Below, piece after piece: positions 11,901-22,467 of a stretch of 64,000 nucleotides of DNA. Within the stretch, counting starts at the first letter, position 1. Each line of letters starts with the position of its first letter. The translations under genes and the position numbers were made by a program. The stretch is from Rhabdornis inornatus (taxonomy: Eukaryota > Chordata > Aves > Passeriformes > Rhabdornithidae): the NCBI GenBank assembly GCA_013397075.1, contig VWZS01004498.1, forward strand, positions 662,614-726,613. The letters run 5' to 3'. The notes beneath the pieces were generated by a model, which was not told the origin of the DNA, ran no database searches, and saw nothing but the letters and a program-made list of their open reading frames with translations.

Positions 11901-12529
11901 TCTCAGCAGAGCTAAAGACCACATTAATCAGAAACTTTGCTGACCTCGTCTTTACTACCTGAATGCTGAAAGACAAAAGCGACACAGTCTGGCCACATTT
12001 AAAAATTCAATTAAAAATACCAGCTGCACAGGGATAAATATTATCATAGACCTCAGTGGGGTTAGTTGTAACTATGATAAAGGCAATGCCTTCTTCTCAC
12101 TCTATTTACATTTTTTTTCCTCCAAAAGAATAAAGTCTAGGTTTTGATTCTTCTTCTGATTAAGACAACTGTGTACGTGACAGAATGTGCTCAGTGGTCT
12201 TGGGTAGCTAATGGCTTTTAATAAGGAACAAAGTAAGAAATTCCTGAGAAGGTATGGCAAGCTGAAAGTAGAGAAGTGAATCTACCGAAGTGAACCTGAA
12301 GAAAAATGCCCTTGTGTCCCTTTTTTTCAGACTATGCTGGTCTGATAAAAATACTACCTCTTCCTATAGCCCTGGCAGAAGCAGACTAGACAAGGGGTGA
12401 GAAGACCCTGCTCAGAGCTGGACTCAGCATCTAGAGGCAAAATGAGGTGAGGAGAGAGGTAACAGCACAACTCTCCTAAGGATAAAACAGAGAGCCTTTC
12501 ATTGTGGCACCTGGCTGTGCCTTACAGAT
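5989..12529. other. Intergenic between CDCA7 and MAP3K20; possible long 3' UTR at the right
   Basis: No protein-coding exon was recognised. The left part is AT-rich with many short open frames. A GC-rich patch lies near 7.87-8.05 kb and a palindromic ATT repeat at 8.40 kb. Further minus-strand AATAAA motifs occur (for example near 10.43 kb and 8.48 kb), so longer alpha-form MAP3K20 3' UTRs may extend here. This cannot be settled from sequence alone. Confidence 0.5.
8402..8438. repeat. TAA/ATT trinucleotide microsatellite, palindromic
   Basis: About six TAA units switch at once to ATT units, making a near-perfect self-complementary block, followed by imperfect ACT/ATT units. Confidence 0.9.
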
Positions 12530-12777
12530 TTTATTTTTGAAATATTGAGCAAATGAGTGGATATCCAGTCAGCTGAGAACACAAGCAGCCAAACAGAGGT
12601 CAGAAAACCGAATTTAATCCCTTGGTGCTGACAGTGACAGGAGGGGAGGTGGCAGCTCTCCCTGTCCGCTGGCAGGCCCCAGCCAGGTGAGTACCGGCTT
12701 CAGTGCAGCAAATTAAATAGGAACAGGCATATCTTCTCTGCGTTGAACGTTCAGTTATATAAAGGGCCAAATTCCTC
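12530..12777 (-). other. MAP3K20: MAP3K20 alpha 3' UTR (minimum) with AATAAA signal
   Basis: Downstream of the alpha stop codon (12778-12780) the first minus-strand AATAAA is TTTATT at 12530-12535, about 245 bp away. It gives a plausible minimal 3' UTR with cleavage expected near 12.51 kb. Other AATAAA motifs further left could serve longer transcripts. There is no direct evidence of which site is used. Confidence 0.5.
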
Positions 12778-13457
12778 TCAGAACATCCTCCGGCCCCGCC
12801 AGCTCCCCCTGGCTCTCTCCTTTCCCGGCTTGGCGGCGGCCTGTCTGTGGGGTTTCCTTGCGTGCTGCACCTTTATCCACCCGCTCTCGCTGGCTCTGCT
12901 CTCCCCTTCGCCCCTCCTGGGCTCGCCGTCACCCTGTGGGGGCATGCCAGGGATGGCCGTGGGCTGCGGAGGGGCGCGGGGGTACCTGCGGTGCTGGGAA
13001 GCCGGGGGGGCCGCTGGCAAAGAAGTCCTGCCGGATCTTGCCGAGTGCCGAGGGGGCACCGGGGAGCTGGTCCCGCTGCGCCGCCCGTCCGAGGAGCTGC
13101 GGGAGGCAGCGCTGTGCGAGGCGTTCCTGCCTTTGCCTGCGGACCTGTCCCTCTCTGAAGGGGTGTCAGAGGCTGTGCTGGAGGCGCTGCTACCTTTTGA
13201 GTTCAAGTGCAGATTCGAAAGGTTCCTCATGAAGCTGTGTGACAGGGGAGAGGAATTCCTCGAGTGGCTGATGGATGTGAACTGGTGGCTGATGGGAGCG
13301 CGTGTCCTGCGGACGGCAGCGGCGTAGGAGTCCTGGCTGCGGAGGTAGGGCAGGTACTGGGTCACTGTGCTCGGGCTGTGCGGGTGCCCGTGCTGGAGAG
13401 AAATGGCTTTTGCTATCTGGTGCATGCGCAGAGTCTGCATCCACTGGCTGTCAGTGC
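12778..13457 (-). CDS. MAP3K20: MAP3K20 alpha-specific terminal coding exon
   Basis: This exon encodes the last 225 residues of ZAK-alpha plus the stop. Its first two bases complete a glycine codon split with the previous exon. Recognisable conserved blocks are QWMQTLRMHQIA, QDSYAAAVRR, SRNSSPL, LSNLHLNS, TIPGMP-like (AIPGMP) and the basic end KPHR...KERARG...MF, in the same order as human. In ZAK-alpha this Ser/Arg-rich, largely disordered tail holds the ribosome-contacting segments used to sense stalling or collisions. The acceptor is TTTGCCAG before position 13457. The exon is strikingly GC-rich compared with the AT-rich DNA around it, and the Ser/Arg/Gly/Tyr repeats in its middle differ clearly from human. 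The reading frame is intact. Confidence 0.95.
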
Positions 13458-16400
13458 CTGGCAAAGGAATGGAAACAGAGTCAGCTTTCTGCGCATCGAT
13501 GGAAAACCACGCTCAGGTTTGCCGAAGGTGTGAGGTTAGGTACCAGGGTTTCTCTTGGAAGAACCTCAAACCACCCTTCCCCTCCCAGCCTTGCAGTGAA
13601 TAGTCCTAGATTTGAGTATGTTCAGTGTTATGGTTGAACATAATGCTGGGCTTTTAAAATAGCAAGTGATACAAATATTTCTGATGCCACTGCAGATTAT
13701 GGAGCTTAGACCACAAGACAGTCACTGAGCCATCCACTTGGCTGTTCAGCTGGGTTCCCACTCCCAAGTGCCTCCTGGAGTTTTGAACCCAACCTGGTTT
13801 TAAACACTCCCTGTGGTGCTCTGGGCAACCTCAGCAGATTTCTCCACAGCTTTCATTACAAAAGAGCCTGGAGACCTCTGGAGCTGGCACAGAGGTCACC
13901 CCAAGGTACCAGTACTGCTGCAACATTGCCTTCCAGCTGCATCTCTCCCATCTGGCACAGCTGTGCTGTTCACAGCCCAGCACAGAGAGGAAGCAGTGCA
14001 GAGCCAGTGCAAATCCCAGCCGTGGCAGTCACATCCACCTCCTCTGGCTCCAATTTCTTTTCAAACTGCTACATACCACAAAAACCAGAGCTACTTCAGT
14101 TGTTGTTGCTACTACAAATTCAGAATTCAATCCACTTTGCATCCAGCTTCATGCAGAAAACCGACTCTGTATATGGAAAAGCCAGTGAGGCATTAAGCTT
14201 CAGCCAGGCTGACTCAGAGAGTGCTTAACAGTGAGCAACTCAGGGTATTACAGTTCCCTCTACACCTACTGTCACAGCCCTGGGGTTGTAACAAAAGTCA
14301 TAGCTTTCAGAGATCACACTGAAGTGGTTTTGAAAGTCAGTCCTGTGGTTTCCATGAAAGCCTTTAGCAAATACAATAGCTGTAAATTTTCCATTTGAAC
14401 TGCAAAGGCTGCCTGGTTTGCTACTTTGTGGGTAGAGCAGAGAACAGGAATTCCTCTTATCTGAGGCCATAGCTCTGGCCAAAGACCCATGGGGAGCAGC
14501 TAAAATAATTTTGTTCTAGAGAGATTTGAATGATTTGTCCTTAAAGATTGCTAATATCATTCCAACAAGAAAGCATAACCCTCACTGCCTCTCGCTGGAA
14601 CGCTTCATTGACCATGGAGAGTTTTGTGGGAGCTGGATAGCAACTTTGTCCTCATTAGGATTGCTCCTGTTAAAATGTAATGGACGATCTCTTCCACTCC
14701 TCTTTTCCCCAGACTTTGTTTGAATCCAAAGAAATTTAAATCACTTTAACTTATTGTCAAGTATGTCAAAAGGAAACTGTCTTCCCTGTCATAGTGTGTG
14801 TGACACTGACACAGCAGATAGCTCCACCTGCACTTAGAGGTGAACCTTCTTTCACAGGAAGACAGATGGGAATTGCCTCCTTTGCTTCTTAACCTCCTTG
14901 AAAGTCATGGTTTCAAAAGAAACGTGCATGCTGAAATGTACTTGCTAGACACTATTGCCTCTGCCATTCCCCTGTGCCCTCCTACCATGGCTATGGATGT
15001 AAATCACAGACTTCATAAACCTGGAAACAGCAGGCTCAGGACTCAAGTTTGGGTCTTCATTTGTTACCAACACTCAGGTGGCCATCACATGCACTATGGG
15101 ACCAGTGCTGATCTCCCTGAACAAGGGGCTCTCTTCAGACTGTTCAGTCCTTGCTCCTTATAGTCAACAGCAGTTGCCAGCCCAGGATCCAGCTCCCAGT
15201 GCAAGGATCTCCCAGTGTGCCCTGTGGGACTGCCTCTCATGGGCTGCGGGGCTTCTCCCTCATGTGGTCTCCGAGCCACCAACTTGGTACACTGAATTAT
15301 GTGCTCTGTGTGGCAGCCCACAGAGGTAGTACCTTCACTGCTGGTTATTTTAGCCTATTAGACAGGTATTACCCTTACCTTTGTGCTTGGATTTGGTGGT
15401 CTTTTAAACCTGGGATAGGTGGTCTGGTAAAGAAGACAGGCCAGAAGGTTTGCTAGAGCTGAGGCACAGCTTTCGTGCTGGCTGGTAACCCACCTCCTTT
15501 GAACTGTGCCTATTCAATTGGTTGCTGACAAAATATTAGTGCTTCCATGTAACTCCTCCAGGGTGCCAAAGGGACAGACAAGCTCTCCCACACTCACTGA
15601 AAAAAAAGCAACCATTTCGGCTTACAGTGGCTGAGCCAACCTGTGAAGATACACACCACACTTGGTACGGCTGCAGGGCTCATCACCCCAAAACCAGGGT
15701 AACCTCTATCTGCAAAGCTAGTCTGGAGTAAAGATGTATCCTCGTGCTCCAGGTTTCATTTGCATTACAAAATGTAATTGTGTTGCAAATGGATCACAGT
15801 TGCTTAGGATCACAAATGTTAGATGTGTCTGTAGTCCAAACCCAGCACCTCTCAATTCACAGGGCCATTCTTCTACAGTTGCTGGTAGTGTACAAAATTG
15901 AGAAATTCCTCCTCTGCTCACTGGTATCTTGTTCTAGCTCCTGAACTGCCCTTCAAATGTCCCAACCCAAACATTTCTGCAGCCCCACTGTGAACTCAAA
16001 GAGAAAAAGCTTGGCTAACAAACACCTTTACAAAAACAACAGCAGATCTTATAGGCAGAACTGTGCTAAAGTCAAGTAAGAGCTAGTGTGAATCCGTCAG
16101 CAGTATAAATTTATTAGGAAATGAAAACTGCATTGTAGAGCCCACTGCACTATTAAACGTATCTCACTGAACCAATCAAGCCCCAGAAGCCATAATAAAT
16201 ACCATTCCAGAAGTCAGGCAGTGATGAGCCAGGGCTGGCTCAAATGGGCAAGCTGAGCTGTGGAAGAATAATGCAGTGGGAAGATTTCCACAATTCCTCA
16301 GAGAAGAGCAGGATGTCAGGAGCACTTGTGTCTGCCAGGCTGCCAGTATTGTACTTGTCAAAACAGTGTATCATCCACAAGGGAATTTTTGGCACCTCAC

Positions 16401-17784
16401 ATGCAGGTTCTGAGGCTACAGCCTCTGTATGTGTGTCTCCCTGCAAGAGCACTGGCCAGAGCAAGAGCACCCACACATCTTGAACAGGAGGTGCCCTTTA
16501 TCCAAGCACATCACCTGTGCAAAGCTGCGTGCTGGGTGGGAGGGAAGAGCTGGCCAAAGCACTCCAGTTGAGTTTGAGCTTATCACCATGGACTACTTCT
16601 AGCCTGCTTCCTATAGGAGCACACAGGAGATACAGGGTATCACCCTTACCCTTCAGAAATAGGTAGTAACAGGCAGCTCTGCCAGGGGAAAAATGGATCT
16701 GATGGCCACCAGTGTCAGCAAGTTAATCAGGGACATCAAGACTGGAGGCAGCCCATGATCATGTATTGGTAGGGTTTGCAGTCCTGAAGGACATGGGTCA
16801 GGTAAAGCTAGGCTCATGAATTTAGGAAAACAGACTTCCAGCTCCTCAAGGACATAGTCATCAGCATCCCCTGGGGACAAAGGAGTGGAATAGAGCTGAC
16901 AGATCTTTAAGAAGTCTTCCATAGAGTGCAAGAGTTCTCCAGGAGCAAGAAATTGGGCAAAGAAGGTGAGAGACTGATGTGTCTGAGTAGGGAAGTGCTG
17001 GTCAAAGTAAGGGGAAAGAAGCAACTGCATGGGAAGTGGAAACATGGACAGGTAGCCTGGGAAGAGTATATACATGAAGGTTGGTTGTATAGGGGTGTAG
17101 CGAGGAAGAGCAAAACAAAGCTGGAACTGAACCTGGCAAGGGATACAAAGAATAAGAAAAAGGGTTTCAGCTATGTTAACAAATAAGAAGTTCGAAGAAG
17201 GTGTACCCCCCTGATAAACAGCACTGGAAAACTGGTAACAACAGATAGGAAGAAGACTGTCTCAATCTTCAATGTCAGCCTCTCTTCCCACACCTATCAA
17301 GTCAATGGACAGCAGGATGAGGACCGGGGGGAGCAAAATGCTTCCTGATCTTAACATCAGTGGACAAGGGATGAGTTTGTAATTTATAAATGTTGCAAAT
17401 GACATTTGTAAATGACAGAGATGTCATTTATCTGGAGTTCTGTAAAGCCTTTGACATGATTCCTCCCAGCATCCTTCTCTCTAAATTGGACAGAGATGGA
17501 TTTGATGGGTGGACTGTTAGGTGGATAAGGAATTGGTTCAATGGTTGCATCCAGAGGTCAACAGCTCAAAGTCCTGGTGTACATCAGTGACAAGGGGTGT
17601 CCCTCAGGGGTCCATACTGGGACCAGTGTTATTTATGATCTTCATCACTGACATACAGAGGGATGGAGTGCACCCGCAGGTGACACCAAGCTGAGTGGAG
17701 TGGTTGACGTGCATTGACTTTTTGCTGCTCTCCCCATATATGCCCTGCCTATGTCACCAATAAAGTTCACATGTGTTGACTTAC
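13458..17784 (-). other. MAP3K20: MAP3K20 intron with antisense CR1 fragment
   Basis: This intron lies between the GTAAGT donor (AC at 17783-17784) and the acceptor at 13458-13459. Apart from the CR1 copy at about 16.67-17.72 kb, no feature was recognised. The short open frames at 13.8-16.6 kb show no family resemblance. Confidence 0.8.
16670..17720 (+). mobile_element. CR1 LINE fragment (ORF2, broken)
   Basis: Conceptual plus-strand translation shows, in order, blocks typical of avian CR1 ORF2: a stretch like DLMATSVSKLIRDIKTGGS (end of the endonuclease), a linker with GKEGERLMCLSREVLVKVRG, WKHGQVAWEEY, KTKLELNLARDTKNKKKGF, and then reverse transcriptase with [30 protein letters not shown], ending at DTKLSGVVD. 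Frameshifts, stops and deletions (including loss of most of the catalytic ADD block) show it is dead. Both the 5' part and the typical 3' octamer repeats are missing. It is antisense to MAP3K20 and stops about 60 bp from the exon at 17785. CR1 is the main LINE of birds, turtles and crocodilians. Confidence 0.88.
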
Positions 17785-17935
17785 CTGAGTCAGATCTGCT
17801 GCGTGAATTCCCCTCTGAATTGGGGAGCGAGGTCTGTATCAAGAGCTGTACTGCCTCAACCTCGTCCTGTGCTTTCACCTTGCTCCAGCAGATAGCTTGG
17901 ATGTGCCTCGTGCTTTTGGGAGCTCTAACATCACT
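17785..17935 (-). CDS. MAP3K20: MAP3K20 alpha exon, end of YEATS-like domain
   Basis: This exon encodes 50 residues plus one base: SDVRAPKSTRHIQ, then KAQDEVEAVQLLIQT and NSEGNSRSRSDS. Human ZAK-alpha has SDVRTPKSTKH and PQDEVKAVQLAIQT at the same place. The acceptor CAG precedes 17935 and the donor GTAAGT follows 17785. It joins in phase 1 to the terminal exon, giving SDSGTDSQW across the junction. Confidence 0.95.
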
Positions 17936-18488
17936 CTGCTCAGGAAGGATACAACAAGCGTGAGGATGTAACAACACACAATACACTAAGCTCCCCTATG
18001 AGGGAACTTCCACTAGTGCCTGGGTAGCAGCAGTTGTTTCAATATAGAGCCTGTTTTGCAAAACCACTTAGCTAGTTCTCAAATATTTTTAGACTCTAGA
18101 TAATTTTGGCTGGTACTTGTGATTATGCTAAAAATGTGGTAGTGAATAACTGCTTCAATTCTCGTACCCTGTGGAGGAAGGATCCTAAGGCCTTCCTCTA
18201 CAAACACGAAAATACATTTAACTAGTTCTATTAATGAGCATCAAATATGCACTGCTTTCTACTAGAAGAGGTAGGACTAAGCAGGTATTTTTTCAGGGGG
18301 GACCACCAACAAAATTTTCCTGGAGTACCCTTCAGTTTGCTGTTAAGGACCTATGATTCCTGTGAGAAACTTCAACCTGAAAGAAAACTAATTCTTCACT
18401 TCTGAGACAAGCAAGCAAGGTCCAGGATTTCCACATCATTCCATCACTGCCTGAATGCTTGTTCAGAGCAGAGCTGGAATCTCATTTA

Positions 18489-18536
18489 CTAACCTTCTTC
18501 TGTTACTTACAATAGTAAGTAACAGAAGAAGGTTAG
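18489..18536. repeat. Perfect 22-bp inverted repeat with 4-nt loop
   Basis: The arm 18489-18510 (CTAACCTTCTTCTGTTACTT followed by AC) is the exact reverse complement of 18515-18536, separated by only AATA. The first 20 bases of the left arm recur as a direct repeat at 18551-18570, preceded by an 8-bp inverted copy (18540-18547 against 18551-18558). Confidence 0.95.
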
Positions 18537-18575
18537 AAAAAGGTTAGTTACTAACCTTCTTCTGTTACTTCAACC

Positions 18576-18646
18576 TTTGCAGTTACTTACAATACTGATT
18601 TTATAAAAACAGTCTTTATAAAATCAGTATTGTAAGTAACTGCAAA
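18576..18646. repeat. Perfect 32-bp inverted repeat with 7-nt loop
   Basis: The arm 18576-18607 pairs without mismatch with 18615-18646, leaving the loop AACAGTC. It shares the block AGTTACTTACAATA in part with the neighbouring 22-bp hairpin (TTACTTACAATA). RNA transcribed in either direction would form a stable stem. Confidence 0.95.
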
Positions 18647-19063
18647 CTCTTTTTACAAAGCTAATTTCTACCACATCAAATTGTATTCTGGGCTTCATTT
18701 TATCTGATTCTTGATTTCTCATTTTCTTTCTTCTCCTGTTGCTTCTCTGCTCTCCTAATTAGCACATCATTGAAAAGATAAAAACCAGCCTCTTTAAATA
18801 ATGCAAACAACACTGACCATTACACTTCAAGCAAAAGAGCTTTTCATCCTTGAGAAGAAGAGCCATCCCAGGCAACAGTCTGAGGTAATTTTCTCTGTAA
18901 ACTTCATTCAGCTTTTGCTCTGAAGTTTATATTTTACAACTGTACAATTACAGGCTGCTGAGAATTGATTATACCATATAACAAAGCCAGAGGATGCTGT
19001 TTCCACACCTCCTGTGTAGGTTTTGTCTTGGATCAACTATTTTATTTGTTTCTTAGAGCTTAC

Positions 19064-19138
19064 CTCATATGTAACAACACATTCTACAGACTGGTGCTCT
19101 TCTATGCCCACAATCCATTTCTCCATTACAAATGGTGG
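19064..19138 (-). CDS. MAP3K20: MAP3K20 alpha exon, YEATS-like domain
   Basis: This exon encodes 25 residues in phase 0: PPFVMEKWIVGI, then EEHQSVECVVTYE. Human has PPFVMEKWIVGIAKSQTVECTVTYE, so only the middle differs. The acceptor is TTTTTTGCAG before 19138 and the donor is GTAAGC at 19063 and below. It is part of the YEATS-like fold that follows the SAM domain in ZAK-alpha. Confidence 0.95.
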
Positions 19139-19635
19139 CTGCAAAAAACATGGTGGGAGTTTTATAAGATGTTCTTCATCTCCCAGCTTGTTTCTAAATT
19201 ACCCAAAAGGCATTTACAACATTTGCCTCTTTTCATTCATTCCTATATTGATAACATCAATACTTTTCTTAAAATTTTATGAGACAAACCAATATATTTT
19301 TGAAATATTTACTTCCTGGTTTACAAAAGGAAGCTGAGAAGAGATTTCCATACATAATATACAGCAGATGAGACAACATGGAACATTTTCAGGACAGCAT
19401 AAACCTTTTTCAATTTTGTGGATGTACACTTCTGCTTCTGCTAGACTTACAGAGGAAAGCAAGAACAAGTATCTAGAGATTCTCAGAGATATTCTTTGAC
19501 AAATATAAAAATGTTGAAGTATGTGAAAAGCTAATGTTACTGTATGTAGTTGTTAGTTTCTTCAACTTCACGCCTTTTTTAATATTCAAATGTCCAAGAC
19601 TAAAATTAGACAGAAAATTAATGATAGCAGTAACA

Positions 19636-19675
19636 GTACTACTACTATTACTACTACTACTACTAATAATAATAA
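19636..19675. repeat. ACT/AAT trinucleotide microsatellite
   Basis: ACT and ATT units followed by AAT units, about 40 bp, slightly imperfect. Confidence 0.9.
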
Positions 19676-19967
19676 ATCACAAGTGTTGTTCCAGAAATCA
19701 CTAACCATAAAAATAGTATTAGCATGAATTAAATATTAGAATATTTTTTGGCAAATAAAGCTATATCACATTTTCCTTAGAATTCTGACACTTGACAATC
19801 TGCTTTTCATTTTTTTCCTTTAGAAAAAATGACTAGAAGTTTCCCCCCAATTTTGCCCCAAAAATTCACAGTTAAAAGCACTCAAGAGTTTGGGTGTTTT
19901 TACTAGTGCACATTAGAGCAGCATTCTAATTTGCAATCAAGCTGTATATTTTTTCAGTTAGAAATTA

Positions 19968-20036
19968 ATTTTGTTAGCTATTATCAAGTGGAGCATATTA
20001 ATAAAAACAAACAATTAAAATAATAGCTAACAAAAT
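19968..20036. repeat. 17-bp inverted repeat, 35-bp spacer
   Basis: ATTTTGTTAGCTATTAT at 19968-19984 is the exact reverse complement of 20020-20036. The spacer is AT-rich with no coding content. It could be the ends of a tiny non-autonomous element or a chance AT-rich palindrome, although 17 of 17 matches makes chance less likely. Confidence 0.85.
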
Positions 20037-20273
20037 GCCCTCTCCGTCAACAAAACTTCTATTCCTTACGGAAAAGCAGTCCAAATGCTTACTGGTAAAT
20101 ATTTACAGGCAGGTTCTGACACAGGGTAAAATGCTCAGTGACAATGAATTGCAGATGGACACTGCTGTACTGTCTGTGATGGGTTTCAGTCTTTGCAATC
20201 CACTGGTGCATGAAAGAGTGAGTTTTAGAACCAGGTAAAAGTTCTAAAACCATGCAAACAAAAAAAACCCACA

Positions 20274-20409
20274 AGAAAGAAAAAGAAAAAGAAAAAGAAA
20301 AAGAAAAAGAAAAAGAAAAAGAAAAAGAAAAAGAAAAAGAAAAAGAAAAAGAAAAAGAAAAAAGGAAAAAGAAAAAAATAAAAAAGAAGAAAAAAAGAAA
20401 GAGAGAAAA
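20274..20409. repeat. (AAAAAG)n hexamer array, purine-rich on plus strand
   Basis: About 14 near-perfect AAAAAG units (20278-20362) run into a degenerate A/G-rich tail. In the MAP3K20 transcript it reads as a pyrimidine (CTTTTT)n tract about 380 nt downstream of the donor of the 20790-20906 exon. The long Lys/Glu or Phe/Ser open frames here are artefacts of the repeat. Confidence 0.95.
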
Positions 20410-20789
20410 CAACAACAAAATCCCCCAGACAAATCACATGAAGTTTATGGAACATTTAAATTGGTTTCTTCTCTTGAAAAATAAAGGAATTTTTTGAACA
20501 TTCTTTTCATTAAAAGGGGTAATAAATTCAGAGGATATAACATGGAATTAAAACAAGAAAATATAAATTAGTTCCTTCTCATATTTGTCTATTGTTAACA
20601 TTATTGTCAGCTTAAAGGACAACCAAAATACCCAACTCCTATTATGATACAATTCTATTTAAAATGTGCATTTTATTTAAAAGCTGTCAAGAGATTGAGC
20701 TTCTGCAAGCACAAAAGTCGACTGCTGTGGTATTTTAATGTCTTTGTTTGAGATCTGTGAATTCGTGAAAGCTTTAAGGCTGTAAATAC

Positions 20790-20906
20790 CTTTGTCATCT
20801 TTAAAATCTCTACATCAGGTAGGTTAGTGTTGAATGTCACATCTTTTATGTAGGTTATTGCAATTTCATCCCCGTCCATCTCCATGTACATTTTCCATTT
20901 ACAATC
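20790..20906 (-). CDS. MAP3K20: MAP3K20 alpha exon, YEATS-like domain core
   Basis: This exon encodes 39 residues in phase 0, running from DCKWKMYMEMDGDEIAITYI through KDVTFNTNLP to DVEILKMTK. It is nearly identical to human ZAK-alpha, which makes it one of the most conserved pieces in the window. The acceptor is ATTCATAG before 20906 and the donor is GTATTT. The high conservation beside the diverged tail exon suggests structural constraint on this domain. Confidence 0.97.
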
Positions 20907-22467
20907 CTATGAATAACAAAAAAAAAAGAACGCTGGATTGTTAGAATACAAACAGGAAAAAAACCCCAACAACAAAACCCAAAATGAAACAAAACTGAAA
21001 GCCGAAACAACCCAAAATCTAATCCTCAATATATGAAGGGAAAAAATAACCCAGTGAGAAAGTTAAAGGACATATACATATTTTAGGATATGCGTGTTTG
21101 CAGTACAGTGTTGATAATGGAAAACCCTCAGTCTTCTTGTTCCTTTTTCTCTCAGCTCACCCTGTGAGGCAGCTGCCACCTTGACAGGTCTGGATGTCTC
21201 CTGAGGTGTGGTGTCCTTGAATGGCCTCACCTGGACAAACAGCCTGCTGGAGCATGTGACTTGGGAGCTCTGCACACCCCAGGGCAGTGGAGGGACAGGG
21301 AAGTGCTGGGAGCCATCACTTGGGGTCACAGTCAGTGCTGGCAGCCAGCCACAAGGACATCATCCTGGTGAACCCAGGAATAAATTACCAAAGTCTGTGC
21401 AACACCTTCAGAGACAATCACTCAAATAACGGGCAAAAGGATGTTATTACAGCTCAGTTATTTCAGATACTGAGAGCCCGGAGAGGCACTGAGCATCCTC
21501 AACTTTTTGCTTCCAATTGCACTATTAATTATAAAGAAGCTCAGCTAAGAAAATAATCAGAGTGAGTCTAATAAACCACAGCAATAAAATGTAACCTTAA
21601 ACAATCCCATCCCCTGCACTGAACAGGGGGCCAACATCCCACACTTTGCAGGTGTGAGCCTGCAGAAAGTGACAGCTGGCAGCATCCTGCAGGACATCCT
21701 ACATGGACTGAGTGCTGGAGCTGGGGTTCATGTCTATGGCCAGAGAGGCTCCCACTGGGGACCAGAGACTGTCCATGGTGCAAACCAGCCAACATTTGCT
21801 GGTCTGCCCAGCAGGCGCTTTGGGGATGAGATACTGCGCAGTGCACTGAGCTCCTCCAAAAATCAGTGCCCTGAAGGACTACTCTGCCAGTGAAGCAGAG
21901 TGTCTCCACCTCCATACAGGAAGGAGGGAATCTTCCCTTCAAAAACACAGGAGCTCCTCCAGACATGCCAGGGGTTCAGGGGTCTGCCACATGCCACCTG
22001 TAAGGCAGGTGTGGGCTCAGCACTTGCAGAAGGCAGTCTTCACCTTGGTTTTGCTCAGAAAATGCAAAAACTTTCAGTGGGGACACAGATGGACACTTAG
22101 GGCCACAGGTTTGTGGAAGCAGTTATTTGCACAGACAAACATACAGCAGCCTAAAAAGTATCCTTTCGCACAGGTGGTTACGTGTGGTGCTTGCACGAGC
22201 ATCTCTCATAACATAGGAGCTCAGCCCTCAGAAGACTCAAAGCTTTCCATGATGCATTGAATTGGCAATTCCAATTAAAAAAGAAAAAACTGAAAGAAAA
22301 CTGAAATATAATAATTTCTGCACCGCAACAAGAAATTATGTTTATGACAGCATTTGGCCCTGTGTGTCCATCTGTCCCCTTTGAAAGCTTCCACATTTTA
22401 CAAGCAGAGAGGGCATATGAGTTGGTTTCTGCACTGCCCTGGTGCGAGTTTGAGTGATGGGAACTGC

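Larger units (their letters stand above)
17936..19063 (-). other. MAP3K20: MAP3K20 intron carrying perfect inverted repeats
   Basis: This 1.1-kb AT-rich intron contains the hairpin cluster at 18489-18646. Nothing else was recognised. Confidence 0.85.
19139..20789 (-). other. MAP3K20: MAP3K20 intron with several simple and inverted repeats
   Basis: This intron holds an ACT/AAT microsatellite (19636-19675), a 17-bp inverted repeat (19968-20036) and a long purine hexamer repeat (20274-20409). The weak donor GTATTTA follows the exon at 20790. No other gene-like feature was seen. Confidence 0.85.

Noticed and set aside
12743..13327. Plus-strand open frame of 194 codons
   Set aside because: It is the antisense shadow of the MAP3K20 alpha terminal exon, which has clear homology on the minus strand.
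17390..17590. Possible intronic gene with a reverse-transcriptase-like motif
   Set aside because: The motif order identifies it as part of a decayed CR1 element, with stops and deletions on both sides.
20089..20497. Phe/Ser-rich and Lys/Glu-rich open frames
   Set aside because: These are simply the (AAAAAG)n repeat read in different frames.
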